A stretch of DNA of 11,762 nucleotides from Bacillota bacterium. Lineage in GTDB: Bacteria; Bacillota; Clostridia; Peptostreptococcales; Anaerovoracaceae. The stretch covers positions 1 to 11,762 of the forward strand of contig JAQSXD010000065.1 of assembly GCA_029266295.1 (NCBI GenBank), given 5' to 3'. The position numbers and the translations under genes were made by a program. Below the pieces are notes generated by a model that was given only the letters and a program-made list of their open reading frames with translations, had not been told where the DNA came from and did no database searches. How positions within the stretch are numbered: position 1 is the stretch's first letter; each line of letters begins with the position of its first letter. Shown one piece after another: positions 1 to 7,322 of the stretch.

Positions 1-55
1 AGCAAAACAAAATTGAGACATTTTTCTTAATTTTAATACAGGTGCCGTGTGGTCT

Positions 56-673
56 TTACATCCGGAGCAATGCCTTAATACGATCGTTCAACATTTGCAG
101 CGCTACGATATTGTATCCACCCTCTGGAATGATAATATCTGCCTTCTTTTTGCTAGGCTCAACAAATTCCTCATGCATGAGCTTCACTGTGGTCAGATAC
201 TGATTGATCACGGAATCAAGGCTGCGGCCTCTCTCCCTCACGTCTCTCATAATTCTTCTAATAATTCTAACATCTGCATCGGTATCAATAAAGACCTTAA
301 TATCCAGCAGATCCAGTAATTCTTTGTGTTCAAAGATGAGAATTCCTTCGACAATGATTACCTTTGCAGGTTCCACCTCGATCGTTTCATCCCTACGGTT
401 ATGAATCACAAAGTCGTAAACAGGACGCTCAACGGAGCGCCCTTCCTTTAGTTCTTTGAGATGTTCCACCATAAGATCCGTTTCAAACGCATCGGGATGA
501 TCGTAATTTAATTTTTCCCGTTCTTCAAAGGGAAGATGGCTGCACTTCTTATAATAGAAATCATGACTCAATATGGTAATTTCATTATTGAACTCTTTTT
601 TAATCCGTTTAATCATTGTGGTTTTTCCAGAACCTGTACCTCCGGCGATTCCGATCACGATAATCTCTGCCAT
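56..673 (-). CDS. udk: Uridine kinase
   Basis: Phosphorylates uridine, and in relatives cytidine, to the 5'-monophosphate with ATP or GTP, the first step of pyrimidine nucleoside salvage. The 205-aa length is normal. Motifs are the P-loop GGTGSGKTT (11-19), SHDFYYKK (36-43, family Asp at the catalytic position), NYDHPDAFETDL (56-67, nucleoside pocket), YDF (86-88), VIIVEGILIF (105-114) and the lid RRIMRDVRERGRSLDSVINQYL (139-160). The ATG follows the ribonuclease stop by 5 bp, with a purine stretch (AAAGAGG) inside the upstream gene, so the two are co-transcribed and probably coupled. Other P-loop kinases such as phosphoribulokinase are related, but size and motifs fit Udk. Confidence 0.9.
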   Translation of the reverse strand: MAEIIVIGIAGGTGSGKTTMIKRIKKEFNNEITILSHDFYYKKCSHLPFEEREKLNYDHPDAFETDLMVEHLKELKEGRSVERPVYDFVIHNRRDETIEVEPAKVIIVEGILIFEHKELLDLLDIKVFIDTDADVRIIRRIMRDVRERGRSLDSVINQYLTTVKLMHEEFVEPSKKKADIIIPEGGYNIVALQMLNDRIKALLRM

Positions 674-678
674 TGTTC

Positions 679-2328
679 TTAAGCCTCTTTCGTCGCAATA
701 GTTGTTCCCAGCTTGATGGAGTTTTTTTCCAGTTCAATTAAGCTGTTTGAAATATCATTGATTCGTTCTTGTGTTGTATTTTGATCTACCGCAAGATGGG
801 TGTTATATAATATTGTTTCCAATTCATCCCGTAATTTAGACAGCTGACTTTTCACCTTATTCAGCTGGTCTTCTGTTGCAATGAAATTTCGTGTGTCTTC
901 CACACTGACCACCGTATCCAGCTCCAGATCGTACTCAGAGACATCCTCGATGGCGGTGCAATCAAAGCCCAAGGCCTGTTTTACTGTATAGGCAAAGTTT
1001 TTCTTGGACATTTCCTCACCATGAACCAAAAATACCCGTTTCGGCGGTTTCGTAAAGCCAGAAAGCCATTCCAGCAGCCCGTCTCTGTCAGCGTGACCGG
1101 AGAATCCCTCCAGATTATGGATCTCTGCATTGATATGAATCTTCTCCCCGAAGATGGTCACATCTTTGTCTCCGTTGACGATGGACCTGCCCAAAGTGCC
1201 TTCCGCCTGATAGCCCACAAAGACAATACTGTTCTTGGGATTCCATAAATTATGCTTGAGATGGTGTTTAATCCGTCCCGCATCGCACATGCCGCTGGCC
1301 GATATGATGATCTTTGGATCGGGATTGAAATTCAATTGGCGCGATTCGTCACTTGTGCGGGTGAATACCAGGTTTTTAAAATCGAGAGGATTATCCCCTT
1401 TCAATATGTATTCCCTTGTCTCATCATCAAAGACCTGTGCATTTCTCCGGAAGATTTCCGTTGCACTGGTGGCAAGTGGACTGTCCACATAAACCATGAG
1501 CTGATCCAGCTCTTGTTTCAATTCCTGATGCTCCTCATAAAATATATTCAATTGATAAATCAGTTCCTGTGTTCGCCCTACCGCAAAGGACGGGATAATG
1601 ACACTGCCTCCGCGCCTTGTTGTGTTTAATATAATCTCAAAGAACTTTTCCAGGCTTTCTCCGCTGGACTCATGGACACGATCCCCGTAGGTGGCCTCCA
1701 TAATCAGGAAATCTGCTTCCTCGATGGTTTCTGGATCCCTCAGAATCGGCCTGTTCTTCACGCCCAAATCTCCGGAGAAAACAAGTTTCGTCACTTGATC
1801 CCCTTCTCTGATCCAAAGTTCTACAATGGAGGAACCCAGGATATGGCCCGCATCGCGGAAGCGCACCTGAATATCCGAATTGATTTCATAAAGCTGTCCA
1901 TATAGTACCGATTCAAGATTTTTTGCAGCATCCGCTGCGTCCTGAAAGGTATACAAAGGCTCTACGAAGGGCTTCCCTGAGCGTTCCGCTTTTCGATTGG
2001 TCCATTCCGCTTCCTTCTCATGGATATATCCGCTGTCCTTCAGCATGATCTCCACCAGATCAGCCGTTGCATCGGTACAATAGATCTTCCCGGAATATCC
2101 TCTCTTAGTAAGAAGTGGTATTCTTCCGCTGTGGTCGATATGAGAATGGCTCAGGATCATGAAATCAATTTCCGAAGGTTGAAAACCAAAGTCCATTGCG
2201 TTTAATTCTTCAAGGGCTTTGCTTCCCTGAAACTGTCCGCAATCAAGTAGTATTTTATACTGATCTGTCGTAATAAGATGGCAGGTACCGGTAACAGACA
2301 TTGCTGCTCCTAAAAATTTAACTTTCAT
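679..2328 (-). CDS. Beta-CASP metallo-beta-lactamase-fold ribonuclease
   Basis: Two-metal RNA hydrolase of the YSH1/CPSF73-like group (COG1236 type). Members process or degrade RNA; the target here is unknown. In the 549-aa protein, motif 2 is SHSHIDHSG (60-68, zinc ligands H61, H63, D65, H66), motif 3 GHILGSS (His162), and motif 4 FSGDLG (Asp187). The beta-CASP insert begins near MEATYGDR (210-217, motif A acid E211). Motif B lies in SASGMCDAGRIKHHL (His355/356), followed by GFSGHADRDGLLEW and motif C FLVHGEE (His436). All catalytic residues are present. The last ~75 residues (475-549) are charged, helical and coiled-coil-like, beyond the core fold. AGGAGG lies 6 nt before the ATG. It differs from RNase J, which has a different layout. 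It sits 5 bp before udk. Confidence 0.88.
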   Translation of the reverse strand: MKVKFLGAAMSVTGTCHLITTDQYKILLDCGQFQGSKALEELNAMDFGFQPSEIDFMILSHSHIDHSGRIPLLTKRGYSGKIYCTDATADLVEIMLKDSGYIHEKEAEWTNRKAERSGKPFVEPLYTFQDAADAAKNLESVLYGQLYEINSDIQVRFRDAGHILGSSIVELWIREGDQVTKLVFSGDLGVKNRPILRDPETIEEADFLIMEATYGDRVHESSGESLEKFFEIILNTTRRGGSVIIPSFAVGRTQELIYQLNIFYEEHQELKQELDQLMVYVDSPLATSATEIFRRNAQVFDDETREYILKGDNPLDFKNLVFTRTSDESRQLNFNPDPKIIISASGMCDAGRIKHHLKHNLWNPKNSIVFVGYQAEGTLGRSIVNGDKDVTIFGEKIHINAEIHNLEGFSGHADRDGLLEWLSGFTKPPKRVFLVHGEEMSKKNFAYTVKQALGFDCTAIEDVSEYDLELDTVVSVEDTRNFIATEDQLNKVKSQLSKLRDELETILYNTHLAVDQNTTQERINDISNSLIELEKNSIKLGTTIATKEA

Positions 2329-2402
2329 CGTTGTCCTCCTCTTATGTAACTTGTTGCTTTCATGGTCAGCCCGCCTGCAAATCTGCGGCAGTCTTTTTAT
2401 CC

Positions 2403-2408
2403 ATTATA
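2403..2408 (-). promoter_or_regulatory. Candidate -10 box before the ribonuclease gene
   Basis: A perfect TATAAT lies 74 bp before the gene start and 34 bp past the preceding terminator. The expected -35 position falls in a T-rich run (best TTGTTT with a 15-bp spacer), so promoter quality is uncertain. The leader has a GC-rich stretch (near 2369-2394) that could fold weakly. Confidence 0.4.
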
Positions 2409-2441
2409 CATCCAGAACGAAAAAAACAAAATAGGAATCAG

Positions 2442-2478
2442 ATAAAATAACGCTGCACAGGGTCTCCCGTATGCAGCG
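2442..2478 (-). terminator. Probable terminator of the amino acid transporter operon
   Basis: CGCTGCA and TGCAGCG (2451-2457, 2472-2478) form a perfect 7-bp stem, with an inner GGG/CCC pairing (2460-2462, 2466-2468). TTATTTTATC follows on the minus strand. The interrupted T-run makes it moderately strong at best. Confidence 0.65.
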
Positions 2479-2539
2479 CTTGTTTCTTGCCTTATTAATT
2501 TTCCAACCAAGTGTGTTCTGGCCTCAGCCTGTTTCAAAA

Positions 2540-3262
2540 CTAAAGCACCTTGCTCAAAAAGTTTTTTGTTCTTTCGTTTTGCGGGTTTCCAAAAATTTCT
2601 TCCGGAGTACCCTGTTCAACAATCATGCCTTCATCCATAAAGAGTACGCGATCCGCAACCTCTCTCGCAAAGCCCATTTCATGGGTAACGATGACCATGG
2701 TCATGCCGCGATGTGCAAGATCCTTCATTACTTGAAGAACCTCTCCGACCATTTCCGGATCCAATGCGGAAGTCGGCTCATCAAAGAGCATGATTTCAGG
2801 CTTCATTGCAAGAGCCCTTGCAATGGCAGCACGCTGCTTTTGTCCGCCGGAAAGGGATCCGGGAAAAACGCCAGCCTTATCCTGTAACCCAACCATCTGA
2901 AGCAGTTCTGCACCAGATTTCTCTGCTTCAGCCTTCGGAATCTTGTTGGCACGAATCGGGCTGATCGTTATGTTCTCAAGAGTAGTCATATGGGGGAACA
3001 GGTTAAAATTCTGAAAGACCATGCCTAACTTTTTTCTGATCTTATTGATGTCCACATCCTTTTTATTGATCTGTTCACCATCGATATAAATCTCTCCGGA
3101 GGTGGGTGTTTCCAGAAGATTGATACATCTTAAAAACGTACTTTTGCCGGAACCGGAGGGTCCGATGACGCAGACGACTTCATTCTCTCGGATGGTTTCT
3201 GTAATTCCGCGGAGAACCTTTAATTTCCCAAATTCTTTTGTCAGATTATTTACTTCGATCAC
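2540..3262 (-). CDS. Polar amino acid ABC transporter ATP-binding protein (GlnQ/HisP type)
   Basis: Cytoplasmic ATPase that drives the adjacent permease. The 240-aa length is standard. Motifs are Walker A GPSGSGKST (34-42), Q-loop MVFQNFNLFPHMTTLENI (81-98, typical of polar amino acid importers), signature LSGGQKQR (137-144), Walker B IMLFDEPTSALDP (157-169) and switch His194 (VTHEMGFAREVADRV). The start is GTG at 3262: AAAGGAGG lies 10 nt upstream, and the ATG nearer that site is in the permease frame. GTG gives MIEVNNLTKEFG, the expected N-terminus. A terminator follows about 60 bp after the stop. Confidence 0.94.
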   Translation of the reverse strand: MIEVNNLTKEFGKLKVLRGITETIRENEVVCVIGPSGSGKSTFLRCINLLETPTSGEIYIDGEQINKKDVDINKIRKKLGMVFQNFNLFPHMTTLENITISPIRANKIPKAEAEKSGAELLQMVGLQDKAGVFPGSLSGGQKQRAAIARALAMKPEIMLFDEPTSALDPEMVGEVLQVMKDLAHRGMTMVIVTHEMGFAREVADRVLFMDEGMIVEQGTPEEIFGNPQNERTKNFLSKVL

Positions 3263-3920
3263 TTTGCGCCATCCTCCTTTCCATATATGCCACCAAACGG
3301 GACAAGGGAATTGTAATGCTCAGATATACGAAGGCGGTTCCTAAATATGCAGGCCAAAACTCAAATGACTGAGAAGCCCAAAGCATACTCTTTCGTGTTA
3401 CCTCTACGACAGCGATAATGCTCAAAACCGCGGTTTCCTTCAGCAGTGAGATAAACTCATTTCCAAGAGCTGGAAGGATGATCCTGAACGCCTGAGGGAC
3501 GATGATAAACCGCATCGCTTGAATATGGTTCATCCCCAAAGACCTGGCAGCTTCCATTTGACCTTTGTCCACTGCCTGAAGCCCGCTCCGGATGATCTCA
3601 GCCACATAGGCCGAGCTGTTGATTCCGCACACGAGAATCGAGGCCAGGACAGCATCATCCCATCTGAAGGAAATCCCGTAGCTCTGTAAAAGCGCCGGAA
3701 ATCCCAAATAGATGATCAGTGCCTGAACAACAAGAGGGGTTCCTCTCAATAATTCCACATACACCGAAAATACAATCCTCACCGGCTTCAGAGAAGACAT
3801 TTTTCCAAGAGCCACGATGAGCCCCAGCGCAACGCCGATCAGAACTGCAGAAATCGTGATCTGCAGGGTCACGGCGATTCCGCTGTATGCAATTTGTAAT
3901 CCTTTTAAATAGATACCCAA
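3246..3920 (-). CDS. Polar amino acid ABC transporter permease (HisM/GlnP type)
   Basis: Membrane subunit that probably works as a homodimer, since only one permease gene is present. The 224-aa protein has about five hydrophobic segments (near 13-38, 46-76, 89-110, 147-172, 189-208). The family signature VELLRGTPLVVQ (55-66) and the EAA loop QMEAARSLGMNHIQAMRFIIVPQAFR (121-146) are both intact; the loop docks on the ATPase. Translation probably begins at TTG. The last 17 bp overlap the ATPase gene, suggesting coupling. The family is clear; the substrate cannot be read from the permease. Confidence 0.92.
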   Translation of the reverse strand: MGIYLKGLQIAYSGIAVTLQITISAVLIGVALGLIVALGKMSSLKPVRIVFSVYVELLRGTPLVVQALIIYLGFPALLQSYGISFRWDDAVLASILVCGINSSAYVAEIIRSGLQAVDKGQMEAARSLGMNHIQAMRFIIVPQAFRIILPALGNEFISLLKETAVLSIIAVVEVTRKSMLWASQSFEFWPAYLGTAFVYLSITIPLSRLVAYMERRMAQSDRSK

Positions 3921-3927
3921 ACTGTTA

Positions 3928-3933
3928 CTCCTT
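3928..3933 (-). promoter_or_regulatory. Ribosome binding site fixing a TTG start
   Basis: AAGGAG on the minus strand lies 7 nt before TTG at 3920-3918. No ATG near the start of the permease frame has such a site, so TTG is the likely initiation codon. Confidence 0.65.
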
Positions 3934-3958
3934 AAATTAAATATTAAGTTGGGAATTG

Positions 3959-3981
3959 AAAAGTTTGCCCGTAGGCAAACT
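3959..3981 (-). terminator. Hairpin after the binding-protein gene, probable partial terminator
   Basis: GTTTGCC and GGCAAAC (3963-3969, 3974-3980) form a perfect 7-bp stem with a 4-nt loop, extendable by one A-T pair. Only TTTTC follows on the minus strand. It lies 38 bp after the binding-protein stop and before the permease. The short T-run suggests leaky termination or 3'-end protection, giving more binding protein than membrane parts. A smaller CGGG/CCCG hairpin (4004-4016) sits just ahead. Confidence 0.6.
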
Positions 3982-4018
3982 CTTCGCAGATTATTTCTAT
4001 AATCGGGTTTTTCCCGGC

Positions 4019-4798
4019 TTATTCAAACCACTTTGCATAGATTTCGTCAAATTTACCGTTATCTTTCAGATTCTGCATTCCGGCGTTGATTTTGTCAAGC
4101 AATTCCTGGTTGCCCTTCTTCACAGCATATCCATAAGACTCTGCGTTCAGTACATCACCAACGATTTCGATCGTTCCCGGCTTAGAATCCATATAAGCTT
4201 TGGTAACCGGAAGGTCATTAATCAAAGCCGCAATCGCGCCGTTCTGAAGATCCATAACAGCTACATCAAGTCCATTGTAAATCTTCGCTTCGCTGATCTT
4301 TCCCGCTTCAAAGAGCTCTGTTGCAAGATCTGCTCCTGTCGTTCCGATCTGTCCACCGACCTTCATATCCGCGGTCAGGTCGTCAATGCTCTTAATTTCT
4401 GTATTTCCGGCTTTGATGGCGACTACAAGACCGGAATCATAATAGGTAGTGGAAAAGTCTACCTTTTCTCTTCTTTCCTCACTGGCATTCATTCCGGATG
4501 CGATGATGTCAATATTTCCCGCTTCCAGCGCAGGGATCAGACCATCAAATCCCATGTTGACCCATTCCAGTTTGAAACCCTGATCTTCTGCAATGGCGTT
4601 CATCATATCAACGTCAAAGCCTGCAAGTTCCTGAGTTTCCTCATCAATGGTATCAAAGGGCGGGAATGTGGGCTCCATAGCCACCTTATATGTAGGCGCA
4701 TCACCGCCTTCGGCCGCGGGTTCTTTTCCTCCACAGGCAGCGAAAGACAGCGCCACAGCAATCACGAGCAATATTGCAACTATTTTTTTCTTCTCCAT
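4019..4798 (-). CDS. Polar amino acid ABC transporter, substrate-binding lipoprotein
   Basis: Extracellular binding protein of the PBP2 (SBP_bac_3) family that delivers a polar amino acid to the permease encoded next. From the ATG at 4798 the product is 259 aa. MEKKKIVAILLVIAVALSFAAC is a lipoprotein signal with Cys22 lipidated, then a short Gly/Ala/Glu linker. Family motifs follow: VAMEPTFPPFD at the start of lobe 1, LAGFDVDMMNAIAE, WVNMGFDGLIPALEAGNID, SGMNASEERREKVDFS (the Arg contacts the substrate carboxylate in relatives) and GTTGADLA. A TTG 30 codons upstream (4888) stays in frame but would bury the signal peptide behind a charged tail; AAGGA 8 nt before 4798 supports the ATG. The sequence resembles Arg/Lys/His binding proteins, which agrees with the ARG-like operator, but the substrate is inferred. 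Confidence 0.9.
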   Translation of the reverse strand: MEKKKIVAILLVIAVALSFAACGGKEPAAEGGDAPTYKVAMEPTFPPFDTIDEETQELAGFDVDMMNAIAEDQGFKLEWVNMGFDGLIPALEAGNIDIIASGMNASEERREKVDFSTTYYDSGLVVAIKAGNTEIKSIDDLTADMKVGGQIGTTGADLATELFEAGKISEAKIYNGLDVAVMDLQNGAIAALINDLPVTKAYMDSKPGTIEIVGDVLNAESYGYAVKKGNQELLDKINAGMQNLKDNGKFDEIYAKWFE

Positions 4799-4903
4799 TA
4801 ATTTGTTCCTTCTTTCTCTCCTCATTTCATCAGCACGTTCCGAGGTGTAACCTTGATTCGGATGTTGGCTTGATGATTTATTTTTCAACGCAAATGGTTA
4901 ACA

Positions 4904-4941
4904 TGTGAATAATTATACATTACTCACAATATTTATTCAAG
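4904..4941 (-). promoter_or_regulatory. Candidate tandem ARG boxes (ArgR/AhrC operator)
   Basis: Box 1 (4904-4921) reads AATGTATAATTATTCACA on the minus strand, one mismatch from the enterobacterial ARG-box pattern wnTGAATwwwwATTCAnw. It covers the -10 box. Box 2 (4924-4941), read on the plus strand, has an intact ATTCA half (TTATTCAAG, like the Bacillus AhrC site) and a degenerate other half; it covers the -35. The gap is 2 bp, close to the 2-3 bp seen between paired ARG boxes. AT-rich promoters can match by chance, so this is a candidate. Confidence 0.5.
4912..4940 (-). promoter_or_regulatory. Predicted promoter of the amino acid transporter operon
   Basis: TTGAAT (4935-4940) and a perfect TATAAT (4912-4917) are separated by exactly 17 bp, a good vegetative-sigma promoter. 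A start near 4905 would give a leader of about 107 nt before the binding-protein ATG. I see no stable fold or known riboswitch in the leader. Confidence 0.75.
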
Positions 4942-5003
4942 TATTTTTTCAAATTGCTGTGTTTTTTCTATCAAAAGAAATGTATCTTGTCTCTGTTAAA
5001 ATG

Positions 5004-5054
5004 AAAAAACCACCTGCACTTGGAAATAATCTTCGTTTCCTGAGCAAGCGGTTT
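5004..5054 (-). terminator. Two-part intrinsic terminator after phoU
   Basis: On the minus strand AAACCGCTTGC (5054-5044) pairs with GCAGGTGGTTT (5017-5007), 11 bp including two wobble pairs. After a small internal loop, GGAAA (5040-5036) pairs with TTTCC (5026-5022). TTTTTT spans 5009-5004, the first three T shared with the stem. It begins 12 bp after the phoU stop and separates pst from the amino acid transporter. Confidence 0.75.
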
Positions 5055-5066
5055 ACCGTTTAATTT

Positions 5067-5723
5067 TTATTCCATCTCGTAGTTGCCTTCCATGGTGAAG
5101 ACCGTTTCTTCGCAGATATTGGTGGCATAATCCGCAATTCGTTCAAGATGCGCCGCAATAAACAAGAACATGACACTTTGATTGGCCTTGCTGGCATCCT
5201 GATCTACCATACCCATGAGCTCGTCATAGATATTGCGGAAGAGCTCATCGACCTCTTCGTCCGCTTTCCAGACCTTTCTAGCAAGGCGCAGATCTCGGTT
5301 GACAAAAGCATCTATTGCATTTTTCACCATCTTCGCTGCCATCTCGGCCATTCTCGGTATATCAATCAATTCTTTCATATATGCTTCATTTTCAAATCGT
5401 AACGTATATTTTGCGATATCCTCGCAGTGGTCACCGATCCTCTCCAGATCCCGTACCATCTGCATAATCGAAATCATGTAACGGAGATCCCCCGCGAGAG
5501 GCTGCTGCGTTGCCAGGAATTTGAGGCACTTATCTTTGATCGCATCTTCCAGATCGTCGATGTCCTCATCATTGTTTATAATATTTCTCGCCAGATCACT
5601 GTCTTTTTCCGTCAGAGATTTGATCGCCAGACGAATGGCCTCTTCTACCAGCCTCGTCATCTCCAGTAAATCGTTTGTTATTATGGACATCTCATGGTCC
5701 ATCTGCGGTCTTGCAACCATCAT
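5067..5723 (-). CDS. phoU: Phosphate-signalling regulator PhoU
   Basis: Cytoplasmic all-helical protein that ties PstSCAB activity to PhoR and restrains uptake or signalling when phosphate is sufficient. The 218-aa protein has the two three-helix PhoU repeats. The metal-binding signatures are MVRDLERIGDHCEDIAKY (89-106) and HLERIADYATNICEETVF (192-209), with acidic stretches DEDIDDLEDAI (52-62) and DEEVDEL (155-161). The start may be the ATG at 5723, overlapping the pstB stop, or the next codon, ATG at 5720; GGGGAGG lies 5 or 8 nt upstream and serves either. It ends the operon and is followed by a terminator. Confidence 0.95.
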   Translation of the reverse strand: MMVARPQMDHEMSIITNDLLEMTRLVEEAIRLAIKSLTEKDSDLARNIINNDEDIDDLEDAIKDKCLKFLATQQPLAGDLRYMISIMQMVRDLERIGDHCEDIAKYTLRFENEAYMKELIDIPRMAEMAAKMVKNAIDAFVNRDLRLARKVWKADEEVDELFRNIYDELMGMVDQDASKANQSVMFLFIAAHLERIADYATNICEETVFTMEGNYEME

Positions 5724-6475
5724 CCAAACCTCCCCGTGATATAATCTTCCGTCTTTTTATTCGCCGGATTTGAAAAAATAACTTCTGTTTTATCGGTCTC
5801 GATGACCTTTCCGTTCAGGAAGAATGAAGTATAATCGGAAACTCTTCCCGCCTGCTGCATGTTGTGCGTCACGATCACAATGGTATACTTTACCGCCAAT
5901 TCTTCCAGCAGACCCTCAATCTTTGAAGTTGCCACCGGATCCAAAGCAGAAGTAGGTTCGTCCATCAGAATCACTTCAGGTTCTACAGCCAGACACCTTG
6001 CGATGCAGAGCCTTTGCTGCTGTCCGCCGGAAAGACCCAGTGCCGGCTTGTGAAGCCTGTCTTTCACTTCTTCCCAAAGCGCTACTTCCTTCAACGTCCG
6101 CTCAACGATATGATCTAAAGTGCTCTTGTTCTTTTCACCATGGATTTTGGGGCCGTAGACGATGTTTTCATAAATGGTTTTGGGAAATGGATTGGGTTTC
6201 TGAAATACCATTCCTACCTTTTTGCGAAGTTCAATGAGATCATAATCCTTTCCGTAAATATCTTGGTTGTCAAATTTGATCAAGCCATCTATTTTTACAC
6301 CCTGAATCAGATCATTCATACGGTTCAGTGTTCTCAGAAAGGTTGATTTACCGCAGCCTGACGGACCGATCAAAGCAGTGATCTTATTGCCGTAGATGCT
6401 CATGTCGATTTCTTTCAGTGCCTGAAATGTTCCGTAGTACAGGTTCAGTTTTTCTATCTCAAATTTCGTTTCCAT
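5720..6475 (-). CDS. pstB: Phosphate ABC transporter ATP-binding protein PstB
   Basis: Cytoplasmic ATPase that powers PstCA. The 251-aa length is typical. Visible motifs are Walker A GPSGCGKST (37-45), Q-loop Gln92 in the PstB-type MVFQKPNPFPKTIYENI (89-105), signature LSGGQQQR (148-155), Walker B VILMDE (168-173), D-loop SALD and switch His204 (VTHNMQQA). The QKPNPFP stretch and the final PANKKTEDYITGRFG separate PstB from other ABC ATPases. AGGAGG lies 5 nt before the ATG at 6475. It overlaps pstA by 17 bp and phoU by 4 bp (ATGA). Confidence 0.96.
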   Translation of the reverse strand: METKFEIEKLNLYYGTFQALKEIDMSIYGNKITALIGPSGCGKSTFLRTLNRMNDLIQGVKIDGLIKFDNQDIYGKDYDLIELRKKVGMVFQKPNPFPKTIYENIVYGPKIHGEKNKSTLDHIVERTLKEVALWEEVKDRLHKPALGLSGGQQQRLCIARCLAVEPEVILMDEPTSALDPVATSKIEGLLEELAVKYTIVIVTHNMQQAGRVSDYTSFFLNGKVIETDKTEVIFSNPANKKTEDYITGRFG

Positions 6476-7322
6476 TGTTTCCTCCTAGTTTGTTGCTGAT
6501 CAGATTCGCCGAGGTATTGATAAGCAGTACAATAAAGATTAACAGCGCCGCAGTGGCATAGGTTTTCTCCATAGAAAGGCCTTCCGCTGCCAGAACGTAC
6601 AGATGTACCGCCATGGTTCTCGTTGAATCGAAGACCGATGTTGGCAGTCGCAGAGAACCTCCCACCGTCAGCATAACCGCAGCAGTCTCTCCAATGGCCC
6701 TTCCAATCCCAAGGATCAGCCCTGTTAAAATCCCCGGTCTGCAGCATGGCAGAATGACCCTAACAATCGTCTGCCATTTCGTTGCGCCCAGAGACAGACT
6801 TCCTTCCCTGTATGACATTGGGACTGTTTTCAGCGATTCCTCAGTTGCTCTGATGAGCGTAGGCAGTACCATAATCGCCAGAGTTAGACCTCCGGAAAGC
6901 ACTGACCATCCCATGCCCATAAAGATTACAAAGAACGCAAATCCAAAAAGTCCAAATATGATGGAAGGGATTCCTGCCAGAATCTCTGTGAAAAAACGAA
7001 TCAAATAAACGCCTTTTCCCCCTTTAGAATACTCGGTAAAATAGATTGCTGCCGCTATACCTATAGGAGTTGCAATGAGAATGCCAACGCTCGTTACCAT
7101 AAGGGTTCCGATTATTACAGAAAAGATACCGCCTTCTTTTCCCATACGCTTTGGATCCTGCGTCAGAAACTCAAAGTTGATATGAGTCATGCCATTTACG
7201 AGGATGTACCCAATAATAATGATCAGTGATGCCAGTGTCACTGCGGCAAGTACGCCGATCAACCCATAAAATATCACATTTTTTGTGTTTTTAATATTTT
7301 TCAATTCTTTCTGCTGTTTCAT
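6459..7322 (-). CDS. pstA: Phosphate ABC transporter permease PstA
   Basis: Second channel subunit, pairing with PstC. The 287-aa protein has a basic N-terminus, a first membrane helix near 17-42, then EILAGIPSIIFGLFGFAFF (113-131). Its EAA loop is SYREGSLSLGATKWQTIVRV (170-189), followed by GIGRAIGETAAVMLT (205-219). GGGAGG lies 9 nt before the ATG, which overlaps the pstC stop as ATGA, so translation is probably coupled. The last 17 bp overlap the start of pstB, whose own AGGAGG sits inside the pstA coding sequence. Nothing is truncated or unusual. Confidence 0.93.
   Translation of the reverse strand: MKQQKELKNIKNTKNVIFYGLIGVLAAVTLASLIIIIGYILVNGMTHINFEFLTQDPKRMGKEGGIFSVIIGTLMVTSVGILIATPIGIAAAIYFTEYSKGGKGVYLIRFFTEILAGIPSIIFGLFGFAFFVIFMGMGWSVLSGGLTLAIMVLPTLIRATEESLKTVPMSYREGSLSLGATKWQTIVRVILPCCRPGILTGLILGIGRAIGETAAVMLTVGGSLRLPTSVFDSTRTMAVHLYVLAAEGLSMEKTYATAALLIFIVLLINTSANLISNKLGGNNGNEI

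Noticed and set aside
1..55. Possible start of another gene or a terminator after udk
   Set aside because: The stretch is AT-rich with an ATG on the minus strand but no ribosome site, and too short to judge; no convincing stem with a T-run is present.
3956..4801. A 281-codon open frame on the plus strand
   Set aside because: It is antisense to the binding-protein gene, has no recognisable domain or good ribosome site, and its composition follows from the strongly coding opposite strand.
4799..4888. N-terminal extension of the binding protein from a TTG at 4888
   Set aside because: It would put 30 charged residues before a clean lipoprotein signal, and the predicted transcription start is close to this codon. 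The ATG at 4798 has a proper ribosome site.
4799..4904. A riboswitch or T-box in the leader of the amino acid transporter
   Set aside because: The leader is about 107 nt, AT-rich, with no strong stem, no specifier-type domain and no terminator/antiterminator pair that I can find.
6454..6747. A 97-codon minus-strand frame at the end of pstA
   Set aside because: It lies wholly within pstA in another frame, and the pstA frame is intact with all motifs.
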